Assembly (NCBI GenBank): GCA_963546395.1
Contig: CAUUMS010000008.1
Coordinates: 20,323-84,322 of the forward strand
DNA from: Bacteroides_D sp963546395
GTDB lineage: Bacteria; Bacteroidota; Bacteroidia; Bacteroidales; CAJPTX01
Direction of reading: 5' to 3'
DNA: 64,000 bases
Part shown: positions 34,810 through 43,776 of the stretch, in pieces
Position numbering within the stretch: the first letter of the stretch is position 1
Layout of the letters: the number at the start of each line of letters is the position of its first letter
Notes under the pieces: model-generated
Seen by the model: only the letters and a program-made list of their open reading frames with translations
Database searches by the model: none
Told to the model about the DNA's origin: nothing
Made by a program: the position numbers and the translations under genes

Positions 34810-37593
34810 CTAGAGCTTGACGATGCCGTTCTTGAAGCAGTAGCGGACGAGCTCGACGAGGTTGGTGACCCCCAGCTTGAGGAAGATGTTGGCCTTGTGG
34901 GCCTCCACGGTGCGGGGGGAGATGTTGAGCTGTGCGCTGATGTTCTTGGTGGGCAGCCCCTCGCAGCACAGGGTGATGATCTCCATCTCGCGGTCGGTGA
35001 AGGCCACATCGCCCGCTGAGGGGGGACGACGCTTGGACTCGAAGATCAGCTGGTTGAGAATGGTGGCGATATCGCTGCCAAAGTACTGATCGCCATTGAG
35101 GATGGCGCGGATGGCCGTGACGAGCCCCGTGTTGACGATCTCCTTGGAGATGAACCCGTCAATGCCCGTCTGGACAAGCTGTAGAATGGTGTCCTCATTG
35201 GTCTCGGCCGAGAGGATGAGCACCTTCACCTGCGGGTAACGCTCCCGAAGTATCTTGACGATTTCGCCCCCGTGCATGTCGGGGAGTATCACATCGAGCA
35301 AAAGCAGATCGGGCAGCTGCCGCTCGAGCAGAGCCCAGAGCTCACGGGCCGAGGCGGCCTCGCCGATGATGCGAAAGTCTTCGCCTGATAGCTCAATAGC
35401 GGTGCGCACCCCGAGCCGGAATAGCGCATGGTCATCGACCAGAATCAGGTTTGCCATATATTGTGTCCTCCAACGGTTGGTTGAAACAACAGGAGCCCCC
35501 TGCGCAGGCACTTCGCCAGGGCGATCGTCTGCTGGGCGCATGATGAGCAACATAGTGGTGCCCTGCCCCTCGGCGGATTGCACCTCAATGCGGGCGGCAT
35601 TCTTCTTGGCCATGTCGTAGCACATGACGAGCCCTAGGCCGGTGCCCTTCTCGCCACAGGTGCCCTGACGCACGATGTGCTCGCCCATACGCCCCAGCTT
35701 GGCCACCATGTCGGGGCTCATCCCCATGCCGTGATCGCGCACCCCGAATACCACCCCGTCGCCCTGAATGCGCACCCACACCTCAAGCTCGCTATCGAGG
35801 GGTGAGAACTTGATGGCATTCATCACCAGATTACGAATAATGGCGAAGAGCGTGTCTTTATTGCCCAGCACGGGTGCCTCGGGTGGCAGATCGTCCCGAA
35901 TCTCAATCCGCTTGTTGCGTCGCTCCAGGGCGGTAATCTCGAGGGCCTGGTGCACGAAGGGGACAATGTCGAAGTTGGCCAGCGGCAGCGGCGACGTATC
36001 CAGCTGGAATCGGGCGAACTCGAGCAGGGTGTTCAGCAGGTTGACCAGGCTCTCGGCCCCCTTGCGCAGGGCGGAGATGTGGCTGGTGACCGACTCTTTG
36101 CTCAGGCGATCGAGGTGCTCATCGAGCTGCGTGAGGCTGAGCCGTATCGCGGAGGCGGCACCCCGGGTGTCATGCGAGAAGGAGGCAAAGAAGGAGTCTT
36201 TATTCCGATTGAGCGTGGCCAGATCCTCGTTAAGAGCCCTGAGCTGACTCGAGAGGGCGGCTAGCTCCTGATTGCGATGGGCGAGCTTACCATTGAGATC
36301 GGCAAGCTGCCGGCTACGTCGCCTATTGCGGCGGAGGGCGAGTATCAGCAGCACCACGATAGTCAGCGCAAGCACAATGGATGCGATGAGGATGGTGCGG
36401 AATGTGGCTGCACGGCGTAGCTGTAGCTGTTGCACCTCGATGCGACTCTGCTTGAGCTCCGTCTCGTAGCGCACATGCAGCGCGTTCATCTGCTGCTGCA
36501 CGGAGCGGTGCGTAATGGAATCGTTGAGCTCCAGGTGCTGCTCCAGATAGCCGACGGATTGCAGGAGCGAGACGCTGCGCGTGGCCCTCGACAGGCAGAG
36601 CAACAGGGACGACTGGAGGAGGCGCATCCGCTGCCACTGGGCAATCTGGAGGGACTGCTGAAGGTAATCTGTGGCCTCGACAAACCGCCCCTGGGTGTAG
36701 CGGAGCATGCCCAGCTGCTTGAGGGCCTGGGCCTTCTCGGCAAACTGACGCTTCTCCTCGCTGAGAATGAGGGCCTCGAGGTAGGAGGCCTCGGCCCGGG
36801 TATACTGGTGCAGGCCTGTGTACGCATCGCCACGTATGATGTAGCCCTGGGCCAACATGACGGGGTCGTCCATCTGATTGCAGATGGAGATGGCCTCGGC
36901 CACCGTCTCAAGGGCCATCTGCGAATGGCCCTCGCCCTGGTAGGCACGGGCCAGGTGGTTGAGACGATTCGCAAGGTCGTGCTCCCAGCCGGGGTGCTGC
37001 AACTTGCGCGTGCGCAACACGGCATCCTCAAGGTAGAGCTCGGCCGCAGCCATATTGCCCTGCGACAGGTAGAGCTTGCCTAGCTGCTCCTGCGCCGCAG
37101 CGATGAGCAATGAGTCGCGTTGGCTCATGGCAAGCGCATAGGCGCTGAGCATGGTGGGATAGGCCTCCTCGAAGACCCCCATGTTCATCTGATTGCCCAC
37201 CTGTAAGATCAGGCAATCGAACGCCAGTGGCACATCACGCCCTCCGCGGAAGACAGGAAGCGCCTTGGCGCACAGCTGGCCCGACTCCATGAAAAAACCC
37301 GCATCGAAGAGCCGCCTCGCCAGCGCGTAGCGCACGACAGCCAGGGCGTACGTGGTGTCGCTCTCGATACGCTCCGAGTCGTATTGCAGACTGGCCGAGG
37401 GATCTAGCCGGGCTAAGAATGACGATGCGGCCCAGGGCTTAAGGGCCAAAATGCGCTGCTCGGCAATCTGCAAGCGAACGAGCAGCGAGTCGCCCACATC
37501 TCCCTGCGCAGCACGGGAGGGCAACAGGCCACAGGTGGTGAGGCACGCCAGCACTGCAAAACGCAGGAGATGACGTGCTCGGAGCTGCGGCAT
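34810..37593 (-). CDS. TPR sensor histidine kinase fused to a NarL-type response regulator
   Basis: A single 927-residue chain. Signal peptide (MPQLRARHLLRFAVLACL...), periplasmic TPR-like helices (about 40-380), a transmembrane segment (399-421), a coiled coil, and HisKA with phospho-acceptor H474 in FASFSHDTRGAAS; the usual H-box Pro is Ala. The HATPase domain (about 568-683) has NLVMNAIKF, DHGMGMS and GTGLGL. After a linker of about 30 residues, a complete receiver plus LuxR-type HTH runs 713-927 (MANLILVDDH; phospho-acceptor D767; HTH about 890-910). Kinase and regulator are usually separate genes in this architecture. The regulator part begins with a Met (35457), so an independent product is possible. 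The start is set by the signal peptide and a TACCTTTG box at 37624-37631. The signal it senses is unknown. Confidence 0.88.
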   Translation of the reverse strand: MPQLRARHLLRFAVLACLTTCGLLPSRAAQGDVGDSLLVRLQIAEQRILALKPWAASSFLARLDPSASLQYDSERIESDTTYALAVVRYALARRLFDAGFFMESGQLCAKALPVFRGGRDVPLAFDCLILQVGNQMNMGVFEEAYPTMLSAYALAMSQRDSLLIAAAQEQLGKLYLSQGNMAAAELYLEDAVLRTRKLQHPGWEHDLANRLNHLARAYQGEGHSQMALETVAEAISICNQMDDPVMLAQGYIIRGDAYTGLHQYTRAEASYLEALILSEEKRQFAEKAQALKQLGMLRYTQGRFVEATDYLQQSLQIAQWQRMRLLQSSLLLCLSRATRSVSLLQSVGYLEQHLELNDSITHRSVQQQMNALHVRYETELKQSRIEVQQLQLRRAATFRTILIASIVLALTIVVLLILALRRNRRRSRQLADLNGKLAHRNQELAALSSQLRALNEDLATLNRNKDSFFASFSHDTRGAASAIRLSLTQLDEHLDRLSKESVTSHISALRKGAESLVNLLNTLLEFARFQLDTSPLPLANFDIVPFVHQALEITALERRNKRIEIRDDLPPEAPVLGNKDTLFAIIRNLVMNAIKFSPLDSELEVWVRIQGDGVVFGVRDHGMGMSPDMVAKLGRMGEHIVRQGTCGEKGTGLGLVMCYDMAKKNAARIEVQSAEGQGTTMLLIMRPADDRPGEVPAQGAPVVSTNRWRTQYMANLILVDDHALFRLGVRTAIELSGEDFRIIGEAASARELWALLERQLPDLLLLDVILPDMHGGEIVKILRERYPQVKVLILSAETNEDTILQLVQTGIDGFISKEIVNTGLVTAIRAILNGDQYFGSDIATILNQLIFESKRRPPSAGDVAFTDREMEIITLCCEGLPTKNISAQLNISPRTVEAHKANIFLKLGVTNLVELVRYCFKNGIVKL

Positions 37594-37623
37594 AAATCCT
37601 TTAGAGAAGAGAAAACACACAGG

Positions 37624-37631
37624 CAAAGGTA
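37624..37631 (-). promoter_or_regulatory. Promoter -7 box TACCTTTG for the kinase/regulator gene
   Basis: A perfect TAnnTTTG box 30 bases before the chosen ATG; it lies inside the longer reading frame and so supports the shorter start. Confidence 0.55.
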
Positions 37632-37913
37632 ACTCAACCGGCCGAATGGGACAAGACCACAAATGCTGGCCCACGGCGCGACTCCCCCGACGACGGGAAG
37701 TGCTATGGCTACGCACCAAAGGCTCTCCCTAGCATCTGGCCGAGAAAGAGGGCGCCAGCACCACATGGCCCGCAAGGCACCCGTGCACAGGGTGCAGAGC
37801 GCACTAGCACCTCACCCTGCACGCATTCGCCCACATGGGCCTGCGCATGCGCACGGTGGTTGGAATACTAACGCTTGTGATGGTGAAAAAGAGGCCCACA
37901 GCGCAAGATTTCG
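37632..37913. other. Gap between miaA and the kinase/regulator gene
   Basis: About 280 bases (320 with the promoter). A weak stem followed by TTTTT on the minus strand (about 37885-37913) could end miaA transcription. No gene was recognised. Confidence 0.4.
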
Positions 37914-38849
37914 CTACTGGCCCTCCACGGCCTCGAGGTGCCGCAGCATGACATCGACCAGGGAATCGGCATCCTGCTCGCCGTCCAGCCACTGAATGGC
38001 TAGCCCCCTACGTTCCATGCCACGCAGGTAGGTCATCTGCCGCTTGGCGAACTGCTGGATGGCAATTGTGAGCTGCTCCACGAATTGCTCGTAGGTGAGG
38101 GTGCCTCGCAGGTACATGGTGACGAAACGATACTCGAGGCCGTAATACATCATCGTATCCTGGCTCACCCCACCGCGCAGCAGGGTTTCCACCTCCTCGA
38201 TGAGGCCTGAATGCAAGCGGGCCTCTAGACGTGATGCGATGCGCTGCCGGCGCACCTCTCGGGGCAGCTGGATGGCAAAGATGGCCGACACTGGCACTGG
38301 GGCTCTCGCATCAACAGGTCGGCCACCGCTGGAGGCAGCGATCTCTATGGCGCGTATAAGGCGGGCCCTCGAGACTGTGTCGGTGGTGTTATGCAACGGC
38401 CCGTAGGATTGCAACTGGGCCACCAGGGCTAGCGTGGGTAAACGCTCCAAACGCTGCCGCAGCGCAGGATCGGGTGGCACCTCGGCCAGCTGATAGTTGC
38501 GCAGGATGCCCTCGGCGTACAGCCCGCTGCCACCGCAGAGTATCGGGCGACGACCACGAGCCACCACCCCATCGTAGGCTTTGCCGAAGGCCTGGAGGTA
38601 ATGGAATAGGTCGAATCGCTCCCCAGCCTCGCAGATGTCTACCAGGTGGAACGGGACGCTCACGGGGCCGACCTGGTACTCCGACAGATCTTTACCCGTG
38701 CCGATATCCATCCCACGATACACCTGACGGGAGTCGGCGCTGAGGATCTCACCCCCGATGCGCAAGGCTAACCGCACGGCCAAGTGGGTCTTACCGCTTG
38801 CCGTGGGCCCCAGCACAGCCACCAGGCCGCAGGAGGGAGTGACGTTCAC
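37914..38849 (-). CDS. miaA: tRNA dimethylallyltransferase
   Basis: It transfers a dimethylallyl group to A37 of tRNAs reading UNN codons. The 311-residue protein starts MNVTPSCGLVAVLGPTASGK with the P-loop at about 13-21. It continues with SADSRQVYRGMDIGTGK, VDICEAGERFDLFHY, ILCGGSGLYAEGIL and the C-terminal GLEYRFVTMYL and FAKRQMTYLRG. It begins 15 bases after the marC stop on the same strand. Confidence 0.96.
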   Translation of the reverse strand: MNVTPSCGLVAVLGPTASGKTHLAVRLALRIGGEILSADSRQVYRGMDIGTGKDLSEYQVGPVSVPFHLVDICEAGERFDLFHYLQAFGKAYDGVVARGRRPILCGGSGLYAEGILRNYQLAEVPPDPALRQRLERLPTLALVAQLQSYGPLHNTTDTVSRARLIRAIEIAASSGGRPVDARAPVPVSAIFAIQLPREVRRQRIASRLEARLHSGLIEEVETLLRGGVSQDTMMYYGLEYRFVTMYLRGTLTYEQFVEQLTIAIQQFAKRQMTYLRGMERRGLAIQWLDGEQDADSLVDVMLRHLEAVEGQ

Positions 38850-38864
38850 CAGATGTGAGAGGGG

Positions 38865-39464
38865 TTACTCGCTGATCTTGGCGATGATATGGGCCAGATT
38901 GGTGGTGATCATCTTCACGCTCACGGCCATAAGTATGATGCCGAAGAACTTGCGCATGACGAATACACCTCCCTTGCCAAGCAATTTCTGCACGAAGTGC
39001 ACGTAACGAAGCACCAGGAAAACCACCAGGACATTGAGTATCACCGCCGTGAGTATGGTGGCAAATGAGTAGTTCGCCTGCAAGGCCAGCATGGTCGTGA
39101 TAGATCCCGGTCCAGCAATGAGCGGGAACACGAGAGGCACTAGCGTGACATTACCAGTGGGGGCTTCGTCCCGGAAGATCCGGATGTCAAAGATCATCTC
39201 TGCGGCCAATGCTAGCATCACCAGCGAGCCAGCCACGGCAAACGAGGGGAAATCTACACCGAAGAACTGAAGGATGGCCTTACCCAGGAATAGGAATACC
39301 ACGAAGAAGATGAGCGAGAACAGGGCCGCAAGACCGGCTTTGTAGTTCTGCCCCCGCTCCAGCATGGCCACGATGAGCGGCACGGAACCTGTGATGTCGA
39401 TTACGGCAAACAGGATGACAAAGGCGCTAAGGCTGTCGTGAATGAACTGTAAAATCTCCGTCAT
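38865..39464 (-). CDS. MarC family inner-membrane protein
   Basis: A 199-residue protein with about six hydrophobic helices. It begins MTEILQFIHDSLSAFVILFA and has VIDITGSVPLIVAM, PLVFPLIAGPGSITTML and the FGIILMAVSVKMI C-terminal region, all typical of MarC/UPF0056. The family has no proven function; the old multiple-antibiotic-resistance link is not supported for MarC itself. The longer reading frame upstream lacks similarity, so the inner Met is used. Confidence 0.9.
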   Translation of the reverse strand: MTEILQFIHDSLSAFVILFAVIDITGSVPLIVAMLERGQNYKAGLAALFSLIFFVVFLFLGKAILQFFGVDFPSFAVAGSLVMLALAAEMIFDIRIFRDEAPTGNVTLVPLVFPLIAGPGSITTMLALQANYSFATILTAVILNVLVVFLVLRYVHFVQKLLGKGGVFVMRKFFGIILMAVSVKMITTNLAHIIAKISE

Positions 39465-39530
39465 GGGAAATTGATTTGAAGATGCAAAGTTGGAATAGGT
39501 AAAGAGTGGCCTACACGGCACTAGGCACCA

Positions 39531-40691
39531 CTAGCTGCCATCGGGACACCATACGCCCTTGGCCACGGCGATCAACGCTTGCAATGCAATGCGCAACGCC
39601 CCCTCGTCGGGGCAAAAATCGGCCGCATGCAGCGCACCTGCATCACCAACACCCAAGCGCAAGTAAGCTGATGGTAACGACTGGGCAAAGTAGGCAAAAT
39701 CGTCTGTCGTCATGCGCTGCGGCACATCCACGCACGTCACCCCCTCCACAGCCTGCACGCAGGCCCTGATGCACTGCATGTACTGGGGATCGTTGTACAG
39801 CACAGGGTACCCATCAGCAATGTCTACCTCTGCCTTGGCACCTAAAGATTCTGCCGAGGCACAAGCGATCCGCCGAATGAGCACCTTGGCCTGCGCTCGC
39901 CACTCCTCCGAATGCGTGCGCAACGTACCCTCTAGGCGCACCTCATCGGGAATCAGGTTGTGCGCACCATGGCAAATCACGTTGCCAAAGGATAGCAGGC
40001 TAGGCACAAAGGGTGAAACCGAGCGGGAGTGTATCGTTTGCAGGGCCAGCATCACGTGGGCCGATGCCACTACGGGATCTATGAGTTGATGCGGCAATGC
40101 AGCGTGCCCACCTCGTCCACACACCGTAATATTGACCTCATCGCCCGAGGACATGAATGCGCCTTCATGGAAGCCAATCTGCCCCACAGGCAATGACGGG
40201 TCGCAATGGAACGCCAGCATATGCCGGGGACGCAGTGAGTCAAAATGCTCGCTGCTCAGGATAGCCTGTGCTCCTCCCGGGAGCTTCTCCTCGCTCGACT
40301 CGAATACGAGTAGCGGCATACTCGCAGCTCCTACGGCCGAGGCAAGAGCTGCCATCCCGCAGGCAATAGCCATGTGCATATCGTGCCCGCAGGCATGCAT
40401 CACCCCGTCGCACTGACTGGCAAAGGGGAGCCCTGTGGCCTCGTGCACAGGCAATGCGTCCAGCTCGGCCCGTAGGCCCCACGCTGGTATGCCAGCCCCG
40501 GAGCAGTAGGCTAAAAAACTCGGGCTGCTAGCTGATACAGGGCATATCTCCCAGCCCAGCTCCTGCAACTGCTGCTGCAAGTAACGCGATGTGGCCCACT
40601 CCTGCCCCGATAGCTCAGGGTGTGCGTGCACGTGCCGTCTCACCTCCTGCGCAACGGATAGGGCTCGGGATATGTGGGACTCATCTACCAA
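39531..40691 (-). CDS. M20 family amidohydrolase (N-acyl amino acid hydrolase type)
   Basis: A 386-residue zinc hydrolase of the M20D group, which cleaves N-acyl amino acids. Metal-binding motifs are HAHPELSGQE, LRAELDALPVHE, MHACGHDMHMA and FESSEEKLPGGA with the catalytic Glu pair. The dimerisation domain (about 180-295) starts with NITVCGRGGHAALPH. The C-terminal zinc site is less typical but present (HAADFCPDEGAL). The substrate cannot be named from sequence. It follows the DUF4831 gene by 12 bases. Confidence 0.9.
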   Translation of the reverse strand: MVDESHISRALSVAQEVRRHVHAHPELSGQEWATSRYLQQQLQELGWEICPVSASSPSFLAYCSGAGIPAWGLRAELDALPVHEATGLPFASQCDGVMHACGHDMHMAIACGMAALASAVGAASMPLLVFESSEEKLPGGAQAILSSEHFDSLRPRHMLAFHCDPSLPVGQIGFHEGAFMSSGDEVNITVCGRGGHAALPHQLIDPVVASAHVMLALQTIHSRSVSPFVPSLLSFGNVICHGAHNLIPDEVRLEGTLRTHSEEWRAQAKVLIRRIACASAESLGAKAEVDIADGYPVLYNDPQYMQCIRACVQAVEGVTCVDVPQRMTTDDFAYFAQSLPSAYLRLGVGDAGALHAADFCPDEGALRIALQALIAVAKGVWCPDGS

Positions 40692-40703
40692 GGGGAGGGG
40701 ATG

Positions 40704-41795
40704 CTATTGCACCGCTGCGCCGCGTATCGGCACCGTGATGATGGGTCCATACTGGTACAGCGATAGCCGCCCGTTCAGCAACATCTCACCATCGAGCGTG
40801 ATGGTGTAGTTCACCGGCATAGCCGGCCTGTAGTAAAATGACGTATGCAACGTCTTACTGGGCACCGTGACATCCTGACGAGTCTCAGGCTCCACGTTGA
40901 AGATGACTGGCGTGGCATCGAGCTCAGAGGGCCCAACAATGCCATGCGTGGTGGAGAATCGGCACGGGATAATAGCCTCTTGCCCTGGCTGCGGGAACAG
41001 ATACACCTTCGCCTCCACCGTGTCGGTTTGCACACGCCCCACGAAAAGCTCTAGGTAAAGCTTCTCCAGGCGTGCCATCTCCTGTAGCATCACGGACAAC
41101 GTCCCGGGTGAGTTCGCCAGATCCACCTCTCCGCTGATGAGCTCAAAGCGCTTCTTCCGGAGGTTGAATATCAGCTCGGCTGCCTGCCTGGCTTTCTCCT
41201 CCTTAGACATCTTCACCGTGACGCTACGCTGTACCGGCACGCGCACAAAGGCCGTGTCGCTCTGTAGCACCTGGTAGAATATATTGGCCTGCTGATCGAT
41301 GAACGGCTGGGGCGACAGATCTACAAACGGCATCGATGGTGGCATCGTCACAGCACAGCGCATCTCCGGGCGATGTACCACCGGCATATTAACCGGCAGA
41401 ATATGCCCTCCCTCAGCCAAACGTAGGAATGGCACCGATGCGGACTGCCCTCTGACCTCAAAGGCCAGCTTCGGATCCGCCTCCACCATCGTCGTCAGCC
41501 GCACGCCACGCATGTCGTAGCGCATCTCCGGCTCACGAGGAACATTAGTGATGCCGAGCAACGACTCTGCAAACTCGGCGTAAGGGCCAGGCATGATCTG
41601 CCGTGCTATCAGGGAGAATCGCAATTCCACCTGATGCCGAGGCAGGTAGTACAGTGCCCCCGACGGCTGTTTCTCCGGATCGACGGGCACCACTGACATC
41701 CAGCGGGCGCACCCAGACAGCAGCGTCAAAAGAGATACCAGCACCAGGATGACGCTAGTCTTACCCCCACGCACAGGAACTCGGAACTTCAGCAT
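40704..41795 (-). CDS. DUF4831 family lipoprotein
   Basis: A 363-residue protein with a lipoprotein signal (VILVLVSLLTLLSG then Cys) and a mature sequence starting ALYYLPRHQVELRFSL, then GPYAEFAESLLGI and ISGEVD-type segments. This matches DUF4831, a Bacteroidetes envelope family of unknown function. The pattern is rich in beta strands and the protein is likely tethered to a membrane facing the periplasm. It is followed closely by the M20 hydrolase gene and preceded (35-base gap) by the antiporter gene. Confidence 0.8.
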   Translation of the reverse strand: MLKFRVPVRGGKTSVILVLVSLLTLLSGCARWMSVVPVDPEKQPSGALYYLPRHQVELRFSLIARQIMPGPYAEFAESLLGITNVPREPEMRYDMRGVRLTTMVEADPKLAFEVRGQSASVPFLRLAEGGHILPVNMPVVHRPEMRCAVTMPPSMPFVDLSPQPFIDQQANIFYQVLQSDTAFVRVPVQRSVTVKMSKEEKARQAAELIFNLRKKRFELISGEVDLANSPGTLSVMLQEMARLEKLYLELFVGRVQTDTVEAKVYLFPQPGQEAIIPCRFSTTHGIVGPSELDATPVIFNVEPETRQDVTVPSKTLHTSFYYRPAMPVNYTITLDGEMLLNGRLSLYQYGPIITVPIRGAAVQ

Positions 41796-41830
41796 ATCTC
41801 AGAATCTGCGGACAGATCCACCCCCACCTG

Positions 41831-43153
41831 CTACAGGAAGAGCAACGCCACGAGCGCAAAGACAGGTAGCAGTATGATGAGCGAGAATCGGTACATGTAA
41901 CGGAAGAAGCTTGGCATACGGATGCCACTCTCCTCGGCAATAGCCTTAATCATAAAGTTCGGCCCATTCCCGATGTAGGTCATAGAGCCAAACATTACAG
42001 CCCCCATAGACACTGCGGTGAGCAGCAGCTCAGGCACCCCAGCCACAATGTTACCCACATCAACACCGGGCGTGACTACACCACCAGCTACGGCATGGAA
42101 AGCTAGTGCCGTAGGCGCATTGTCCAGGAAGCCCGAGAGGGCACCCGTGGCAAAGAAGAAATGGCGTGCCGAGGTGAGACCTAGCTCCCCGGCATGAGCT
42201 CCCAAAAACTGAAGGGCTGGCACCATGGTGATAAAGATGCCGATGAACAGGAAGGCCACCTCCAGGATGGGATTCCACGTGAAGTGGTTCGCCTCACGTG
42301 TGCTCTTGCGTGTGGTGAGCAGCGACAGCACGATCATCAGCACGATAACCGCCTCACGGGCAAATGCGAATGGATTTACACCATGCTCCGGAGCCTTGAG
42401 AGCCTCGAAATACTGGCCGTTAACAAAAGCCACGGCGCACACGATACCTACCAGCCAAAGGAAGTTGATCCCCCCCTCGATACGTAGCGGCTTCCGCTCC
42501 GCATCATCACGCTTAAACACACTAGGCTCCTCGCGGCGATAGAGGATCGAATCCATGACGTAGTAGATGGCGAGCAGCACGGCGTTCACAAAGAGCCACT
42601 CTTTCCACATGTGGGCAAACCACTCAAACGGAGCCCCCTTCAGGTAGAGGAGGAACAGCGGCGGGTCGCCCAGGGGTGTCAAAAGGCCCCCAGCATTAGC
42701 CACGATGGCGATGAAGAACAGGATGGTGTGCACCTTGAGTCGCCGTTGCGCATTGGTCGCTATCACGGGGCGTATTAGCAACATGGCAGCCCCCGTGGTG
42801 CCCATCAGGCTAGCCAGCACGGCCCCTATGGCCAGGAATACGCTATTCACCGCTGGCGTGGCGCGCAAGTCACCGCTCAGGTGTATCCCTCCCGTCACGG
42901 CGAAAAGGCCCCCCAGCAGGATGATGAACGGCACATAATCGAACACCATCTGGTGCATCAACTCGTGCCCAAATCCCTGTGCAATCAGCAGAATAGCCGT
43001 GGGAATCCCCAGCACTAGGGCCACGATGAGCTTATTCCGATTGCGTTCCCACCAGTGCTCTGCCACCAGCGGCCCCACAGCAATAGCCAACAACATAAGC
43101 ACAAACGGAATGAGCATCCACCCGCTCACGCCGCCAGACGCTGCCTCATGCAT
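41831..43153 (-). CDS. Sodium:proton antiporter (NhaD/CitMHS-like)
   Basis: A 440-residue integral membrane protein with about twelve hydrophobic helices. Landmarks are IILLGGLFAVTGGIHLSGDL, LMGTTGAAMLLIRPVIATN, NAGGLLTPLGDPPLFLLYL, a GFLDNAPTALAFHA re-entrant segment, and MTYIGNGPNFMIKAIAEESG. These are the hallmarks of the NhaD-like group of the ion-transporter superfamily. Likely role: Na+ or Li+ extrusion for pH and salt balance. Substrate assignment is by family; a transporter of organic anions is the alternative. Confidence 0.88.
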   Translation of the reverse strand: MHEAASGGVSGWMLIPFVLMLLAIAVGPLVAEHWWERNRNKLIVALVLGIPTAILLIAQGFGHELMHQMVFDYVPFIILLGGLFAVTGGIHLSGDLRATPAVNSVFLAIGAVLASLMGTTGAAMLLIRPVIATNAQRRLKVHTILFFIAIVANAGGLLTPLGDPPLFLLYLKGAPFEWFAHMWKEWLFVNAVLLAIYYVMDSILYRREEPSVFKRDDAERKPLRIEGGINFLWLVGIVCAVAFVNGQYFEALKAPEHGVNPFAFAREAVIVLMIVLSLLTTRKSTREANHFTWNPILEVAFLFIGIFITMVPALQFLGAHAGELGLTSARHFFFATGALSGFLDNAPTALAFHAVAGGVVTPGVDVGNIVAGVPELLLTAVSMGAVMFGSMTYIGNGPNFMIKAIAEESGIRMPSFFRYMYRFSLIILLPVFALVALLFL

Positions 43154-43221
43154 ACGTGTACAATTTTACCCTAGCCTGAATATTACGGTCGGTATCAACA
43201 ATTCACTCCCCACAGCGGCCT

Positions 43222-43638
43222 CTACTCCTCAGCCGACGCAGGCTCCTCGCTCTCCTTGAACTCCGTGACCCCATTCTCCACCAGCTCCCTGAACCAGCGA
43301 AACGCCTTCTGCATATCCACCACGCGCACCCGCTCCCGGGCGTAGCTGGGCAGTACGGTAGCAAAGAGTGACTTCACGCCCTCCTCATCGCGCTTCACGT
43401 CCAGGGCCTTGATGGCCTCCTGATGAGGTAGCATGGCGGTAAACACATCAGCCAACGGGACATCATCCCCATCAGTGTACATTGCCACATCGCTCAGCGC
43501 GCTCACGTTCGCCGACACGGGCACGGGCATGCGCCGGTGCGTCTGCAACGATTCCACGACGATCCCATTCCGCGCCTTGGCCACATAGCGGTACAAGCCC
43601 GGCTTGCCGCTGATGGCGAGTATGTCTTTAAGAGCCAT
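43222..43638 (-). CDS. DUF5606 domain protein
   Basis: A 138-residue cytoplasmic protein starting MALKDILAISGKPGLYRYVA, followed by ARNGIVVESLQTHRRMPVP and a helical C-terminal half ending in an acidic tail. This opening is the recognisable start of DUF5606, a family confined largely to Bacteroidetes. The N-terminal small beta domain suggests binding to RNA or another partner, but no function is established. It has its own TAACTTTG box at 43715-43722. Confidence 0.8.
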   Translation of the reverse strand: MALKDILAISGKPGLYRYVAKARNGIVVESLQTHRRMPVPVSANVSALSDVAMYTDGDDVPLADVFTAMLPHQEAIKALDVKRDEEGVKSLFATVLPSYARERVRVVDMQKAFRWFRELVENGVTEFKESEEPASAEE

Positions 43639-43714
43639 AAAGCTTCCCTAATTGTCCGATTGCCTAAACAAACAGCCCCCATGCGCCGGGCGATAACCCG
43701 GGCTGCACGGGCCG

Positions 43715-43722
43715 CAAAGTTA
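43715..43722 (-). promoter_or_regulatory. Promoter -7 box TAACTTTG for the DUF5606 gene
   Basis: A perfect TAnnTTTG box about 75 bases before the start, in the gap after the M23 gene. Confidence 0.5.
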
Positions 43723-43776
43723 CGACATTATTACCACCTCGCCGCGGGCTGACCAACGCCCTCCGTCGCGCAAGCC

